Source: Cordia subcordata (taxonomy: Eukaryota; Streptophyta; Magnoliopsida; Boraginales; Cordiaceae). Taken from it: 64,000 nt of DNA. The notes under the pieces were generated by a model, which did no database searches, had not been told where the DNA came from, and worked only from the letters and a program-made list of their open reading frames with translations. This document shows positions 1 to 13,490 of this stretch, piece after piece; the stretch's first letter is position 1, and each line of letters opens with the position of its first letter. The position numbers were made by a program, and so were the translations under genes. Where the stretch lies: the NCBI GenBank assembly GCA_028554755.1, contig JAPTOF010000010.1, forward strand, positions 5,616,001 to 5,680,000, written 5' to 3'.

Positions 1-60
1 TCACAAAAAAATTTAGTTACGGAATAAACTTTTACAATAATAAATATCCATAGCGACTCC

Positions 61-68
61 TATAAATC
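61..68 (+). promoter_or_regulatory. TATA box of the ankyrin gene
   Basis: TATAAATC lies about 100 bases before the start codon at 161, a normal plant core-promoter distance. No other motif is claimed. Confidence 0.5.
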
Positions 69-160
69 AGAGACTTGTCTAGAGTGTCTTCAGCTTTAAA
101 CTTTTCTAGCACTAGCTAACAACTCCCTCCTATAAGTAATCAAATCAGTGGAATATATAC

Positions 161-2002
161 ATGGAGAGGTTGGAGGAGGCTGCAAAAGCAGGAGACATTG
201 ACAAATTGTATGAATTACTGCAGGAGGATGGTAAATTGCTGCAAGGGTTCGATGAGAAAGAGTTCATCGATACACCAATGCATGTTGCTGCTTCTGTTGG
301 ACGCACCCACTTTGCTCTTGAAATCCTCCGCTTAAAGCCTTCATTTGGCCGAAAGCTAAACCCTCATGGCCTCAGCCCTTTGCACTTGGCGTTGCGTAAT
401 GGGCACACAAACACTGCGGAAAGGCTTGTGAAATATGAGCCTCAACTTGTTCGTGTCCAAGGGAGGGAGGGCGTCACACCTCTGCATTACGTAGTCGAAC
501 GTGATGACTTCAAACTTTCGGCTGAATTTCTCGTCGCGTGCCCATCATCAGTTGAGGACTTGACCATCCGGCGAGAGACTGCTGTGCATGTTGCTGTTAG
601 ACATGGAAGAGTTGCAGCTTTTAAAGTGCTGCTTGGATGGCTTCAGCGCACCGAGAAGTTGGGGGTATTGCAGTGGAAAAATGAAGATGGCGACACAGCA
701 ATGCACCTCGCAGCGCACGCCGATCATCCAGAGGCAAGCTAGCTCATAAGACATATATCTCTTACATCGCACTTTAAGTTGATTATCATCTTTTATGTTA
801 TAGGTAGAAAAGAGGGTTGTGATCATTTAATTTGCATTTCTAATTAATTCTTATTTTAGGTAACTAAACAAACAAATTATTAACCTTTGTACTAAAGGGG
901 GTTTGGTGCATTCTTAGAGGACCACAAAACGTATGCATTTCTTCGACTATCAATCTGTTAAAAATGATGATTTTTTTTTTAAATTAGAGACAACATGCTT
1001 AGTTTTAGTGATCATAAGAAGATCGATTATGGGAGATTATTTTGGTACCACAGAGGAGGAGTACAATACATAGATGCATATACTTTTAGATTATTACAGG
1101 GGATTAGTAGTAATATAATTTACCTTATTATTTAGTCATCTGTACGTTTACAATTAATAATGTTGTTGTGTGGCCAGATACTGAAGCTGTTAATTCAAAA
1201 AGGCAATATCAATATCAACGAAAAGAACTTAGAAGGCTTTACCGCTCTGGATATTGCCACAGAACAGAGAAATGAAAGGATCATCGGGGTTTTAATTAAT
1301 GGACGTGCTGCAAATGGCTCGTTGTTTAAAACATTTGACAACTCGGCAGATTTCTTGACTTCAGAGCCAAAGAAAATCTTAGAATCAATCTTGGGATTCA
1401 ATGTTTATCTGGAGAAGGGCTTATCGGGCGACATGCGTAACGTACTGCTAGTGGTTGCAGTCCTAATCGCCACCGCTACTTATCAAGCCCTGCTCCAGCC
1501 CCCTGGTGGTCTTTCCGAAGGCGACGATAATGTCCCTTTTCATCTCATCGGAAGTTACAGCAATGGCTCCGTTAAAGCCACCATTAGGACCCATGAATTT
1601 GCGTACGGATCAAAGGAAGATGCTGGAAAGGCGAAAATGCAACAATCTTATTTCGACAAGTTCATAATTCTCAACTCAATAGCATTTGCAGCCTCACTTG
1701 GGATGATTGTCGTGCTGCTTCCCAGGAACCGTTACATTACGTTGCTGTACATATCTTTGGGGTTCATGTTTGGAAACTATATGTATTCAGGATTGACCAT
1801 ATCGCCGGAAATATCGTCTCAGGCAACTTTGCATTCTCTTCAATTGGCGTCCGTTTTGTTTGTTCTTGTCGTAGCAGCGAGTCTGCTAGACAGGTTCAGA
1901 AACTTCCAATGGGTGCTGGAAAACTGGTCTGAATATTACCACCACTGGGAGATGGCAAGATCAGTGTTTCTTCTGAAATATTCAGAGCAAGCAGACCATT
2001 AG
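161..2002 (+). CDS. Ankyrin repeat protein with PGG domain (BDA1/ACD6-like), two exons
   Basis: Two exons, 161-733 and 1178-2002, join in phase 0 to give about 465 residues. The junction reads DHPE then ILKLLIQKG, which continues an ankyrin repeat without a break. About six ankyrin repeats fill residues 35-240 (for example TPMHVAASVGR, SPLHLALRNGH, TPLHYVVERDD, TAMHLAAHADH, TALDIATEQRN). The C-terminal half is a PGG domain: a membrane segment near 280-297 is followed directly by PPGG at 299-302, then three more hydrophobic segments near 353-372, 377-397 and 409-428. Plant proteins of this layout (BDA1, ACD6 families) sit in membranes and act in immune and cell-death signalling; that role here is inference. 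A TATA box lies about 100 bases upstream and the start is the first ATG of the open frame. The gene looks intact. Confidence 0.9.
734..1177 (+). other. GC-AG intron of the ankyrin gene
   Basis: The first exon ends GAG and the intron opens GCAAGC, the usual context of the minor GC donor class. It ends TGGCCAG at 1177. The 444-base interval is AT-rich and has stops in all reading continuations, and splicing here restores an uninterrupted ankyrin repeat in phase 0. I see no GT donor nearby that does so. Confidence 0.75.
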
Positions 2003-3520
2003 AGATTGCCAGTACATAGCTATTTAGGATTGCCATGTTAAGGACATGTTGCATGTCTAATGCTTGTAAGGTGTGTGTTTGTTTGTGTATTTATTTTCCT
2101 TTTAATTATTAGTCATCAGAATGTATGGTGTGTATTCAGTCGTTTGCGGATTACTCTTCCATTACGTGTACTGTGATTTATGAACCTGTCTGAAATGTAT
2201 CTTGTATTGCTTACTTTCTTGTATAATATTTTTATCCACCTATTTTGAGATTGTATAGCACTTATTTCGGGTATTATAAGCATTTTTTATAAAAAAAAGA
2301 AATTTATTAGAGTTATTTTTTTAATTTTAAATATTTATAAACACCCAAATAAATATAGTTAGACAATCTGTCAATTAGATACGATCTTTTGTTTTTATAT
2401 AATATTGTACATTTCTATATACTGAGAAACTCCGTAGATGCATAATATATAGCAACGGGCCCACACGAATTGGACCTCAAAATTTGCAAATTTACTTGAA
2501 GGGTTGCTTTCTTATACATCTAGATTGACACCCTGTTTATAAAATATATTTGTAAGTTTAAAATAAAAATTTGTAATTTTTTTTTTAAAATTTATAACAT
2601 CAGTTTATAAAAAAAAATTATAAGTTTAGAACAAAATTTTACAGGACAAGAACCTAAATTTGGACTCATGTATATTGAATGCGAGAGAAATCCTTGGTTA
2701 TGAGACGTTACAATCTTCTGGATGCTGATGTATATGTCATACATTTTTTTTTCCTTGTGATTGATGTCACTTAATTTTCTAATCTTCTCCAATAACTTGT
2801 TCGAAATTTTTATTTTTCCATCCCGTCGTTGTTCGAAACGTGTTACTGTATAGTGAGGTTAGAATTTTTGGGATAGCCGACTTCATTAAATAGCTGAGCT
2901 AACAGAGGATAAACTCTTTGAGCTCATTGAACTGGGTTATTAGGGCTAAAATTGACACAAACAAAAAATTGAAAACATCCCCTCTCAAGAGCAGAATTTA
3001 TCTTGCCTGGAAACTAGAAAGTGATATTCTTTGTTAGGCACCTGATATTCACAAAGTTTGCAAATTTGTTGGATATATATATATGAGCTCATGTACAATA
3101 GAACACTTGCTCATGTAGGGGGAAAAAAAAGAAAGAAAAGAAAAAAAGATCAAGAATCGTTGAATTCTCAAACACATTTTATAAGAAAGTTAACCATAGA
3201 AAAGATTGGGTAGAACAAGAGCATTTATTTAAGCATACATGAAAACAAGACAAGAGGGCGTAACTCAAGGGTAACACCCTTCACTTGGAAGTTACAATTC
3301 TAAGCTGGATTTATCATAAGAGAGTAATTAAATGGGAAATCAAAATTAATTCTCTTTAAAAAGGAAAAAGAAAAAGGAGCATAAATTAAAACAACAGAAT
3401 TATTTGTTTTCACGCGTGAACCACGTTTATTGGACGGCGTTGATCTGTTTTCACATGATGGTGCATACACCGGAGCCGAAGTCTCCAGTACTGACAGCCA
3501 TGTTTAAAGTCTCGAGACCA
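2003..3520. other. 3' flank and intergenic DNA, no gene seen
   Basis: AT-rich sequence after the ankyrin stop codon. It carries T-rich and A-rich tracts but no coding segment, RNA gene or clear repeat that I can support. Confidence 0.6.
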
Positions 3521-3525
3521 GAGTT

Positions 3526-3534
<9 letters not shown>

Positions 3535-3564
<30 letters not shown>

Positions 3565-3810
3565 GGTTAACCAAAGGAGAACCCCTTTCCCACCTGGCCA
3601 GAGGCCCCTTAACCAGGCGGGAGGTAAATCGAGGGATGTGCGTGAGTGGCAGCCTGACCAGGGAGAGGACCAACGGGCGTGGAAATCCAGCAACAGCCCC
3701 CGCAATATTTCAGCGGAGTACTGCCGCCACACGGACTCGATCCCGCGTTGTCAGGGTGTCTCCACCCTAATCACCTGGCCACTTACCAACTCACCTATGC
3801 CCCTGGGGGC
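3535..3810 (-). mobile_element. tRNA-derived SINE, copy 1, with long poly-A tail
   Basis: Read on the minus strand, the 251-base body (3810 to 3560) starts with a tRNA-like head. The A box TAGGTGAGTTGG is at 3797-3786 and the B box GGATCGAGTCC at 3743-3733, both close to the RNA polymerase III consensus. The body ends CCCTTTT and runs into an A tract (T run at about 3528-3559 on the plus strand). The flanks carry GAGTTTATTTTTTT at 3521-3534 and again at 3811-3824, a 14-base target-site duplication that overlaps the T run. The body differs from the copy at 36503-36753 at only two positions, so both are young. I do not know a family name for it. Confidence 0.85.
3733..3743 (-). promoter_or_regulatory. 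Pol III B box of SINE copy 1
   Basis: GGATCGAGTCC on the minus strand matches the B-box consensus GGTTCGANNCC at all but one fixed position. It sits about 43 bases downstream of the A box at 3797-3786. Confidence 0.7.
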
Positions 3811-3824
3811 GAGTTTATTTTTTT

Positions 3825-6800
3825 CCTGACACACAACTTGGTCAGCGGTGAAGGATTCATTTTGCCCAGTACAAAAATGAAAGGAGTGATGATCATGATT
3901 ATTAATTTTTTTATCGTCTAATTTTTATATATTCATTTTTAACGGAAATAATTTATTAGAATGATGTATATATACACGAAAAACACTAAAAGAAAAAGAG
4001 TAAAATAAATTTTATTTATCTCCTCTCTGTTTGCTAAATTTGTACAAATGTCACATGTTGTGTTAAAGCACAAGAAGGTGATCAGCTAATTATAAAATTC
4101 ACATAAGAGTAATGTACATTTTACCCTTATTATATTCTAAAACCATATGAAAATCAATGATTTTAGATCTTGGGAAAAAATCATTTTTTTAATCCTAAAC
4201 ACTGGACGTCAAGTATGTAATTTTTTTATTGAGTAAAATTTACTTCCTGAATTTTGTAGATGTCGCATAAAATCCCTTATAATTTATAGTTTTGAAACTC
4301 ATTTATATCCCTGCCGTTTCAGTTATTGCATTACAACATAATTCCTACAGTTTTTAAATTGATGCATACTATCTCACCTAATTTCAAAATTGATTTCAAG
4401 ATCAATGCATATTCCAGCTTCTCATTTTATAGTCGTAGGGGTTAATGTCTAATACTTTTTAAATGTACCAACAAATTTTGAAATTATAAAAATATTAATT
4501 TTATGTGACTTTTACAAAACATAACGGGTAAAATACTTTTTTTTCTGTATATATATAAACGAAACTTCAATAATTGACCAAGACAAGTTAAGGTATATTG
4601 AGTATTCAAACAGCTTCGAACGTACTTTCGTGATGGAGCTATACATGGAAGAGGAAAAAAAAAAATAGACAACAAGAATTAACTTGTCATAGGAACGGAC
4701 AAAGTCTTCTAGACTTGATACCCAAAGGAAAAAAAAAATAGAAGAACACTGAAAGACAAAACTCAAATTGTTGGGCTTCGTCAAGTTGAGAAGAGTCCTT
4801 GTACTGAAGTCAAGTCTTTGAGGGTGGCAGCTAGCGGCGAAGAAAGCTGTTCGTGAACAAGAAGGGTGAGTTTTCAAATGGGAAAAAGATGATTAATTCA
4901 TTTTATAATTTGATATATGTGTAAGATAATAATATTTTATTATTAAAGCATAGTAGAAGTTTTTAATAAATTATTTAATTTGCATCAATATTATGAAATA
5001 CTTTTTTAATAGACGTCTCGAGTGGTCCAAGTATCAATTTGCATCGTAATTTCTAATTAAGGTCGGCAAGGGCAGAACTAGGATCTGAATTTGGGAGGGT
5101 AGAATATAATTAAAAGACTATCATGTTAAAAATTTTAACATAATCAATGTAAATAACAAAAATAATATAAAGAAAAGTTTACCGATTCAAGCAATGAAGT
5201 TGTGTCCATCTTTTTTTCATGGTATAAAAATTTATCAATTTGAGGACGTAATCCCAGATTACAAACTAAAGAGCTAATATCAATTTTTTCATATTCAATC
5301 CCAAGAGATTTTGTTGAAGCTTCTAAAATCACATTTGTGTCAATATCAGATGCAAAAAGTTGCTCATGAGATTTGGGTCAACATTTTTTCCTTTCTATTT
5401 TGTAAAAATGAATAAATTGTTTAGATTTATGCATGTTTTAGCCTGAAAAGTAAAAATAGTTTTAATATCAAATTAGTTAATTAAAATAATTAGACATATG
5501 AATCGAACTAATAAGTTTAATTAATCGTGTACATATATTTTTTAAAAAAATATCATATATAAACATCTTTCTTAAGAATAGCACGAAGATATTTATGATT
5601 AATTAAAAAAAAACTTTAGCCCTTAAATTTTATTTGTTTAATATTTTAAGGTATATTATTAAATAATTCATTTTTTCCTCCTCAAAATTTATTACATATT
5701 AAAATACCATCTAAATTTGAAAAAACATGCACTAAAAATTATTATCACAATTTAAACAAATAGAAATCATAATAACAATTAGTTTGGACAAATTTACTTT
5801 CCTGTCCCATTTTCTTAGTGCCTTCAATTAAATATTCATTCACTAAAAAAAAGACAATAAAAACATTAAAAAGAACATGTACAGAATTATGTAATGAAAA
5901 AATATAAACAAAATATAATATAAATTATTTTTGGTTTACTTTACATTTTTAAGAATGAAAGCGGAAGGGGGCAGGGGAAGCGCTAAGCACCCTGTTCCTG
6001 GTAGCCTGCTGCTAAATTCTTTTGCTGTTATGTGAAGACCGAAAAGAGTAAGGGTTTTGAGAATGAGAGAACCTCTACTCATATAAAGGGACTTACTTTT
6101 TGAAGTATTATTTATTTATAGATTTCATTCACGAACGAATAGTATTCAAGAATGGTAATATTGTAATAATAATAAATTTTAAAAAAGTGTATGATTATTA
6201 ATAAAAATTTATATAATATTTGTAATTTTATGTTTATCTCATGCCAAAATTAAAATTTTATATTTACTCTTTTTTTTCTTTTTTCTTTTTTCTTTCTCTA
6301 GCAAAATGATATATTTTTTCTTTTCCTGCTTATTTGTTAATTACGTCTTTTAATTTTTATTTGGGGAAGAAATTAGTTTGGATTTTTAATATTTTGAGTT
6401 TTGTGATAAAAAAATTGACAGGGTATTAAAAGTCATAAAGTTCAAATCTGGTAGAGAATCAGTTTGAGTTTCTGAGTTTAAATTTTAAAATTTTTATTAT
6501 CAAAATTAAAGAAACTATTTAATTAGATAATTTTATGTATACTTTATCTTTTTGTCCTTTATTCTAAATCAAAATGATGTGCACTCTCTTTTTCATTTCT
6601 CTATTAATCAGACTTTTTCGCTTGATTTTTTATTTTTCTCCATGTTAAGTCCAAAAAATTATTCGATGGGGTTGAAGATGAGAATTTGATTTGATTTTTA
6701 AGTTCAAATGTTTGAATTTTTAGAGTTTAAAAACTATTAAATTAAACATTTAAAATCATAAAATTCGAGTATTTTTAGATATTTGGGTTTTAAGCTTTCT

Positions 6801-7859
6801 AAATTCAACTTTTGATTTTTGATTATTGTTATTTATTAAATATATTATGCTAATTTAGACTAGATTAAAAAAATACATAGATTTGTTAAATTGTATTATG
6901 CTAATTTATACTAAATTTGAAAATAGATTTTGACTTTCACATAGTAGAAATTGATTTAAATGAATTTTTAGGTTTAGAATTTTAAACTTCAAGAGCAAAA
7001 ATAAACTATTCAAATAGGTAACAAAAAATATAAAGCCCGATTATAATTTAAATACCTGGGATTTGGTGTTTGAGTTTCTCATTATCTTCTTTCTTGTGTG
7101 TTTTTGTTTTTTCATTAAATCGTATTGTGCTAATAGAGATTAAATTTAAATAGATATGGAAATGGAAGAAAATTAAATAATTGCAAAATCATCTCAAATA
7201 ACATTAAAGTACTTATGAGAATAAAAATAAAAAAATTAACTTTTTAATCCGATTCCCATATAAATTTTACATATAAAATTCTAATTCAATTAGTTCAAGC
7301 ACAATCCAAAAGAACATTTAGATATTTCCACCCTCATATTCACCTAATCCTTCCAATTTTGCAAAAAAAATTTCTACTTTACAATCAGTCTTATCTTAAA
7401 TCTGTCAAAATAGTAAAAAGACAAAATTAACACATTTTTTAGTTTTAATTTTTTCAAAGAGATTTGTAAGGATAAATATAACTTATTTGACACTTTACAA
7501 AATTATTGAATTTTTTAATAATTATTTATTAGATAATTAAATTTTGTATTACAATAATATTGTGTAATATAGCTGTGCCTTGTACAGTATTAATTTACTA
7601 GTATTAGAGAAAAGTTGTGAATGGTGGGAAGCGGGGAAGGAAACGGATTTTGCTAAAATAATAATAGACAAAAAAAAAAGAAGAAAAGAAAAAAAAAAAA
7701 AAAAGGTAAGTGGACAATGGAAATGGGATCATCTGGGAGTGGAAAAAGTCAAGTTGTTGGGATTTTTTGTTTTTTTCCCAAGGTATAAATTGAATTACCG
7801 ACATTTTTCTCACGTAGCCTAAGCTTAATTCCCAGAATATTCATTGAAAATGTGGTTCT
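3825..7859. other. AT-rich intergenic DNA, no gene seen
   Basis: Very AT-rich with many homopolymer tracts and short open frames of no recognisable content. A phrase near 5062-5100 (GGCAGAACTAGGATCTGAAT) resembles edges of old plant transposons, but I found no partner end that I trust. Confidence 0.5.
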
Positions 7860-9350
7860 GGAATCATATGCATGGAATCTTCTCACTTGAGAGCGACATG
7901 TATAGTCCGGCCGATTCGAACCCCCCTCCAGCTGATAAGTCTTAAATAAACTTTTAATTCATAGTTAATTGTACTTAATTCTTGAATTGAATACTTTTTA
8001 ATTGGTATTTTTTATGCTTTTTTACATGCTTATGCTTGGAAAAAGAAGTTGGGGACATTATACATGAATTCAATGGCTTTTTGGACGTGTTTGCAGTTGA
8101 TAAAATTGATTCTGTCACCTTAAAAAATACCATGCAATTTTTACGCGGGATTGATCAAGCTTTGACCAAGACTGGATACATTTTTACAGCAATTATGGAA
8201 AAGAATTGCTTTGAAGACTTGCCACATTTTGAAAAGGAAGGAAATTAATTCTAAAAGACTTTTATTTAAGATTTTGACCTTTTTATTTTTCTTAGTTTTA
8301 ACAAGTTTTCTAATTTGAGAAAGACTATAGTTAGAAATTTCTCTCATATATTTTCCTTCATATGGTTGATAGAAAGATGAAAACTTTTTTCATAATTTTC
8401 TAGCAAGATATTTTCATCTTCTTAGGCGCTACTTTATTTGAGAAAGACTGTAGTTAGGAATTTCTCTTATATATTTTCTTCATATGGTTGATAGAAAGAT
8501 GAAAACTTTTTTCATAATTTTCTAGCAAGATATTTTCATCTTCTTAGGTGCAACTTTCATGATGATAGAGTTCTAAATTTCTTTCTAGCTAAGGGCTAAT
8601 CAAGATTTCGGTTCTTCAATTCTGAGATCTAATTGTTTTATTCCTTTTATGCTATTTTGATATTTGCATATTTACTATTTTAAGAATTAATATTGTTCTA
8701 TAATTGTTTAATTTTGTCTGCAGTTATTCAATTGCATAACAATAGGTAGCCAATTAGATTAATTTAATTAATGTAAGAATAGTGGTAACTAAGTTTCCTA
8801 TGTAAATCTAAATAAGTGATTACCGTGAGAGTGTCGACTTTTAGAATCAGGTCCTTCTAAATTTTGTTGCTGATGTTGGATAGACTCTACGGGCATCTCT
8901 GAGGGTTAGAACGTCTAATAGATAAGCCGATAACGGGGAGAAATTGTAGGAGATTTAAACCGTTATCAACACTGTAAGGAAAGATGAGGTTGTTAACTAT
9001 AACTGATTTATCAAAATAGGTGGAAGTATCATTGCATCTAGAATTAGATTTGTTGACCGAAATTGTGGTTATACCTTAGATTATATTTAGCTTTCATTGA
9101 TTTACTATTTTACCAGCTTTACGTGAACTAGGATTGCGTGTTTTAGTTGTTATTTTTATTTACGTTTTTTATTTTTCTGCCCAGTTACGTGCTCACGCAG
9201 CGTGGTCCAATGTGCTAGACAACTTTACTTATTTCACTTTTTTGCATTAAAAACCCCTTTTTTATTGTAACTTATTTGATTAATTTACTTGGGGTATTTA
9301 GCGAATTCTAATCCCCCAATCCCCGTAAATTCGACCTTTTTTTTTTTGCC
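7860..9350. other. Possible decayed LTR-retrotransposon leader
   Basis: This stretch is less AT-rich than its neighbours. It holds a 71-codon open segment at 8036-8248 that lacks an ATG start and matches no family I recognise. Near 9315-9340 is a phrase (CCAATCCCCGTAAATTCGACC) resembling the end of some plant gypsy LTRs, where a similar string meaning 'ccctgtggattcgacc' is common. No LTR pair, primer-binding site or polymerase domain is visible, so this is a weak call. Confidence 0.25.
8314..8556 (+). repeat. Direct tandem duplication, two units of about 123 bases
   Basis: The block starting TTTGAGAAAGACTATAG at 8314 is repeated from 8437 with few changes. Both copies contain CATATGGTTGATAGAAAGAT and end CATCTTCTTAGG. 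The units abut, so this is a simple tandem duplication in non-coding DNA. Confidence 0.9.
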
Positions 9351-10138
9351 ACGTACTCAATTTCAATTTGCATGGTAAGAATTGAAATTTTATTTTTGGT
9401 GGTTTTGACGCCCATCACCTCCCACCCCACCCCAAAGAGGAGCTAAATGTTTTTCACTAAGGTCAATATAAAAATAATTCACATATATTAAAATTTGACC
9501 ATTTTTTCAAAATACAAATATCACAATTATACTCGCCATAGTCTCGTATCTGAGAAAATGTTATGTAAGCACATTATAGTTGTGCTCAAATGAGATTTTA
9601 TATTTTAAAAGTGTTGTATAATCGTTTGATTTTTGACAACATCAAATATGTCATTCTTAATCCCACTTAAATAGGCTGCGGCCATCCCTGCCCCGATTAC
9701 AAATAATGAACTCACTTAACCCCATTAGTTTTCTCAGTTTGTTTCTTACTTACATAATGATTTTTGCAATAGCTTGTTAATAGAGCTAATAAATAAAAAT
9801 AACAAAGAAATTAACGAGTGTGTTCTACAATTTGAAAAGTACAATGCAACTATAAAGTACATTTACAAAGTGATTCTTAATTCATCCAGCGTATGGTACG
9901 CAACATGTGGTCGGCGGGAACTTGTGTTTGGCTTACTTTATCTGAGTGCTTATAATCATTTTATTTAAAATATTAATAAGACGAGTTTTTTTTTTTAGTA
10001 TTTTTATAGAAACACATAAATAAATATGTCAAACACTTTCTTAATTAATCCAATCCATCTCTTTCAATCTTCATTTGATGGATCAACCTCTTTTAGCGTG
10101 CAAGACCAGTTTGCCTTGGAAGCCCGTTTGTCGACGGT

Positions 10139-10236
10139 GGAGCCATGCATGAACCTACGGTCACATTGAAAGACCATACTGTCACTATAATTAGAAATTA
10201 CGATGAAAGCAACTTGTTGGGCTCATGCGATTTCAC
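10139..10236 (+). repeat. Dispersed repeat, copy 1 (partner at 13150-13490)
   Basis: Contains ATGCATGAACCT, GAAAGACCATACTGTCACTATAA and GAAAGCAACTTGTTGGGCTC in that order. The same phrases recur in the same order at 13150-13490, so these are copies of one repeat of unknown type. Confidence 0.65.
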
Positions 10237-12743
10237 CTTTTTTTTGGGGGAGGGGGGGGGGGTTGTTAATGAGAAGTAAGGATATTTAACTTGTGAACAT
10301 ATTTATCTTATATAATAAAATTACATTTCAAAGAGAGTTTTGCAATTCTTGGAAAAAGTGGTGAAAAAATTATAAACTAATATAAATGACAGAGTAGAAT
10401 TTATTTGCACTCTCAAATTTGGTGATTAACTAAGTGAGAAGCTTAATTCAAATAGTTCAAGAAAAGATCTATTACTAAAGACTTAGTGATTAAGTGATAT
10501 GTCTCTTATCTTTTAAGTGGTTTATGTATCAATTCCGGTTAGTTGTATGTAATTGGCTTTTGACTTCCCTTGAAGTGAAAAAAAAAAAAAATCTGTTTGT
10601 GATATAATATTTAATTAATAACTTTTTCGTCAATATATATTTTGTCTTTTTAGTAGCAATACTTATATTATATTTTAAAATTCGTTAAGAAGAATCGAAG
10701 GCCACGGTATTGAATTTTCTTTTTCTATTTTATCAGCTTACGCTATATATGTATGTATGTATATATATAGAAGATTTTGAGGTATGGCTTCCCACCTATA
10801 TATATAAAAGGAAAATAGTCCAGAGACGTGTTAGATCTAAACTTTTTTCTTTTAAAAAGTTGAAAATTTTTTAAAAAAGAAATTAGTTATCAAACTTTTC
10901 TACATCAAATTCATAGGGTATAATATTGCTATTATAATATCTTTATAATATTAATTGAAATTTGTGTGTATATATGTGTGTATGTTCGTATATATACACA
11001 AACACACTAGTTAACCTTGTGCACGGGCCCAATGTATATTAAATTTTATTTTAATAAAATATTAATAAATTTATATAATAAAACAGTACTTTATGAGTAA
11101 CATTGTTATTGTGCAAACATTTTAGTTGTAATCATAGCTTTTAAATAAATTGCAAGAAATATCTTGAAATGTAATCTAATAAAAGCTAAGTTGTATCAAC
11201 TAATCAAAATTTTAGATAAATACTATTAGACTCTATTTGGCTCATCTTTTTTGAAACTTGAATGGTTTTTGTGAGTTTGACCATTAGCTAACTTAAGTTT
11301 AGAAGAGGTTCTAGATAAAATTAAGTCAAAAGTAAAAAGAAAAAGAAAAGAGTTTAAGAAACCAAGAAATTTTTTCTAGGAGTTATTTTATATTATGTGA
11401 GAAATTGTTTATTTTTAAACTAAAAAATAATCATTTTATATTTTTGAACAATTAATATTTCTCTAATAAGATCTCTGATACTATATGTATGTCAATTATA
11501 TTTATATTACAAGTTATTTATTTGATAAAGAATTAATTTAAAAATGATTCCTACTTTTTTTGCAATCCAATCTTATTTTGACACTTTTTTAACTATATCT
11601 TCTTTTGTCCCTGAACCTCACCACAAATTAACATTTCAATCTTTGAATCCAAATCTAATATGCAATAGCCTATTTTGTAGATGATGAGTCGGATGTATTA
11701 TAAAATTTATTACTTTAAAATAAATTTAGTTTTGCCCTCTCTAAAGTGAGTTGTCTATTTTCGTTTTAAAAAAGTAGTATATATCTCTTTTAGGTATTTC
11801 CTAATCTAAAAATTAATTTAAATTTATATTAAAATTCATGGTTAAATTACATGTTCCTTATTGAAATAAAACTATTGGATATGTTCACACATTCTTGTTC
11901 ACAGTAATAATTCCTTTTAATATATTAAGCTACATTTGTTTAGCATGTTGATCTTTGCCACCAATTTAGTCTGCAACATTTATTAACTTATTATTTTCTT
12001 TTGAAAATTTAAATTATTAGACACATGAATTTATTTTATTTATTTATTATTTTTAACATGCCTTCTTACTTGCAATCAAATTTAGTTTTAAACCTAAACA
12101 TATTTTTTTAAGGGAACAAGATGAGACTTGAACCCAAAAATTTTTACTAATTCCACTTTAATATTATATACATTTATCACTTTCTCAAAAAAAAAAAAAA
12201 ACTTAAGTTATTAGAGATAGTTTTATTTTATTTTATTCTTGAAATAATAGGGACCAAAAAGACACTTTTTATAAACAACAAGAACTATTTGTAAATTTGT
12301 CCAAAAAGAAATGTACTTATTTAGCAGTGTCAAAAATAAGAAAAAGTTCAGAGGTCTATAATATCCTTATTATTGCATATCAGAGACTCCACTGCAAAGA
12401 TAAAAACATATAATTGCATTATATATTAGACAATTAAATCTCTTTTACCGTCACAAAGGGCATTTTGGACACAAAATATGAAGTACAATACAAAAGCATT
12501 TGTTACTATCATGTTATTGCATAATGCAAGCTACAAATATGCGTTATGGACAAAACTACTACCCTTGGTTCACATTTCTTATGTAGTTAAGATACAAGAT
12601 AGTTTATGATCGAGGATGCTACAGTTGATTCACTTATAACATTTACTCCCTCCAAAAAATAGTTGCCTTATTTCTTGATAACTATGAAGTAACATTTATC
12701 CTGATTGTTAATTTTAAATCTATCGAAACAATTTCTTCAAAAA

Positions 12744-12810
12744 TCTATCTATCTATCTATCTATCTATATATATATATATATATATGTATGTGTATATAT
12801 ATATATATAT
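12744..12810 (+). repeat. Compound microsatellite (ATCT)n then (AT)n
   Basis: Uninterrupted CTAT/ATCT units lead into TA dinucleotides, broken by a short TGTATGTG stretch, then more TA units. Confidence 0.9.
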
Positions 12811-13149
12811 GCCTTTTTCATTTTTGCTAAAAGTTCAATATTAAAATTAATGAAAATTCACAAAAATAAAAGAATCAAAAAATAAAAAAAATCTAAATTA
12901 AAAAAATTCAAAAAATAAAAAGTTAAACAAATAAAAAAATAAAAGAAGTGGAAGTCAAAAGTCAAAAGTCAAAATCCAAATACTAAAATAAAAAAGTATA
13001 AAAATAATAAAATCGTAAGGACCAAAACTAAAAAAATTCAAAGAATAAAAATAAAAAATTAATTTTATTATTCATGAGAACTTGGGCGTCTGAGATGTTT
13101 ATGTCAACAAAACGAATAATTTTCGTTAGTTCTCTCTCTCTATTGCTTT

Positions 13150-13490
13150 CTTAAGTGGAGACATGCATGAACCTGTACTCGCGTTGAAAGACCATATTGT
13201 ATTACTGTCACTATAACTAGAAAATTACAAAGAGAGGGAATTGACTTTTCTTTTTCCTTTTTTTTTTTTTTGCCTTGCCTTAGGGTCTTTTCTTTATTTT
13301 TTCCTCACTTTTTATGGGTGAAGTAGGAAATAACTTTTTCCCCCTTCTTTTTGGGGGTGAAGTGGGAGTTGAGATTACGATTGAAAGCAACTTGTTGGGC
13401 TCACACGACCTGACCTTTTCCTTTTGGGAATTGAGATTGCGATTGAAAGCAACTTGTTGTAACTTGTTGGGCTCACACAACTTCAACTTT
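13150..13490 (+). repeat. Dispersed repeat, copy 2, with internal tandem duplication
   Basis: Shares ordered phrases with 10139-10236. Within 13365-13490 the segment GTTGAGATTACGATTGAAAG through GGGCTCACACGAC is repeated about 62 bases later, and the second copy has an extra TAACTTGTTG. No coding content is supported. Confidence 0.6.

Noticed and set aside
3404..3829. Long open frame over the SINE at 3.5-3.8 kb
   Set aside because: It runs through the SINE in antisense and recurs as an equal open frame at 36416-36805 over the second SINE copy. The reading frame is a by-product of the GC-richer SINE body.
7880..7930. GATTCGAACCCCC phrase as a possible tRNA B box
   Set aside because: No A box or cloverleaf could be placed around it, so it is not called a tRNA or SINE.
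10245..10262. G-rich run as a possible G-quadruplex
   Set aside because: It is a single G tract with no set of four spaced runs.
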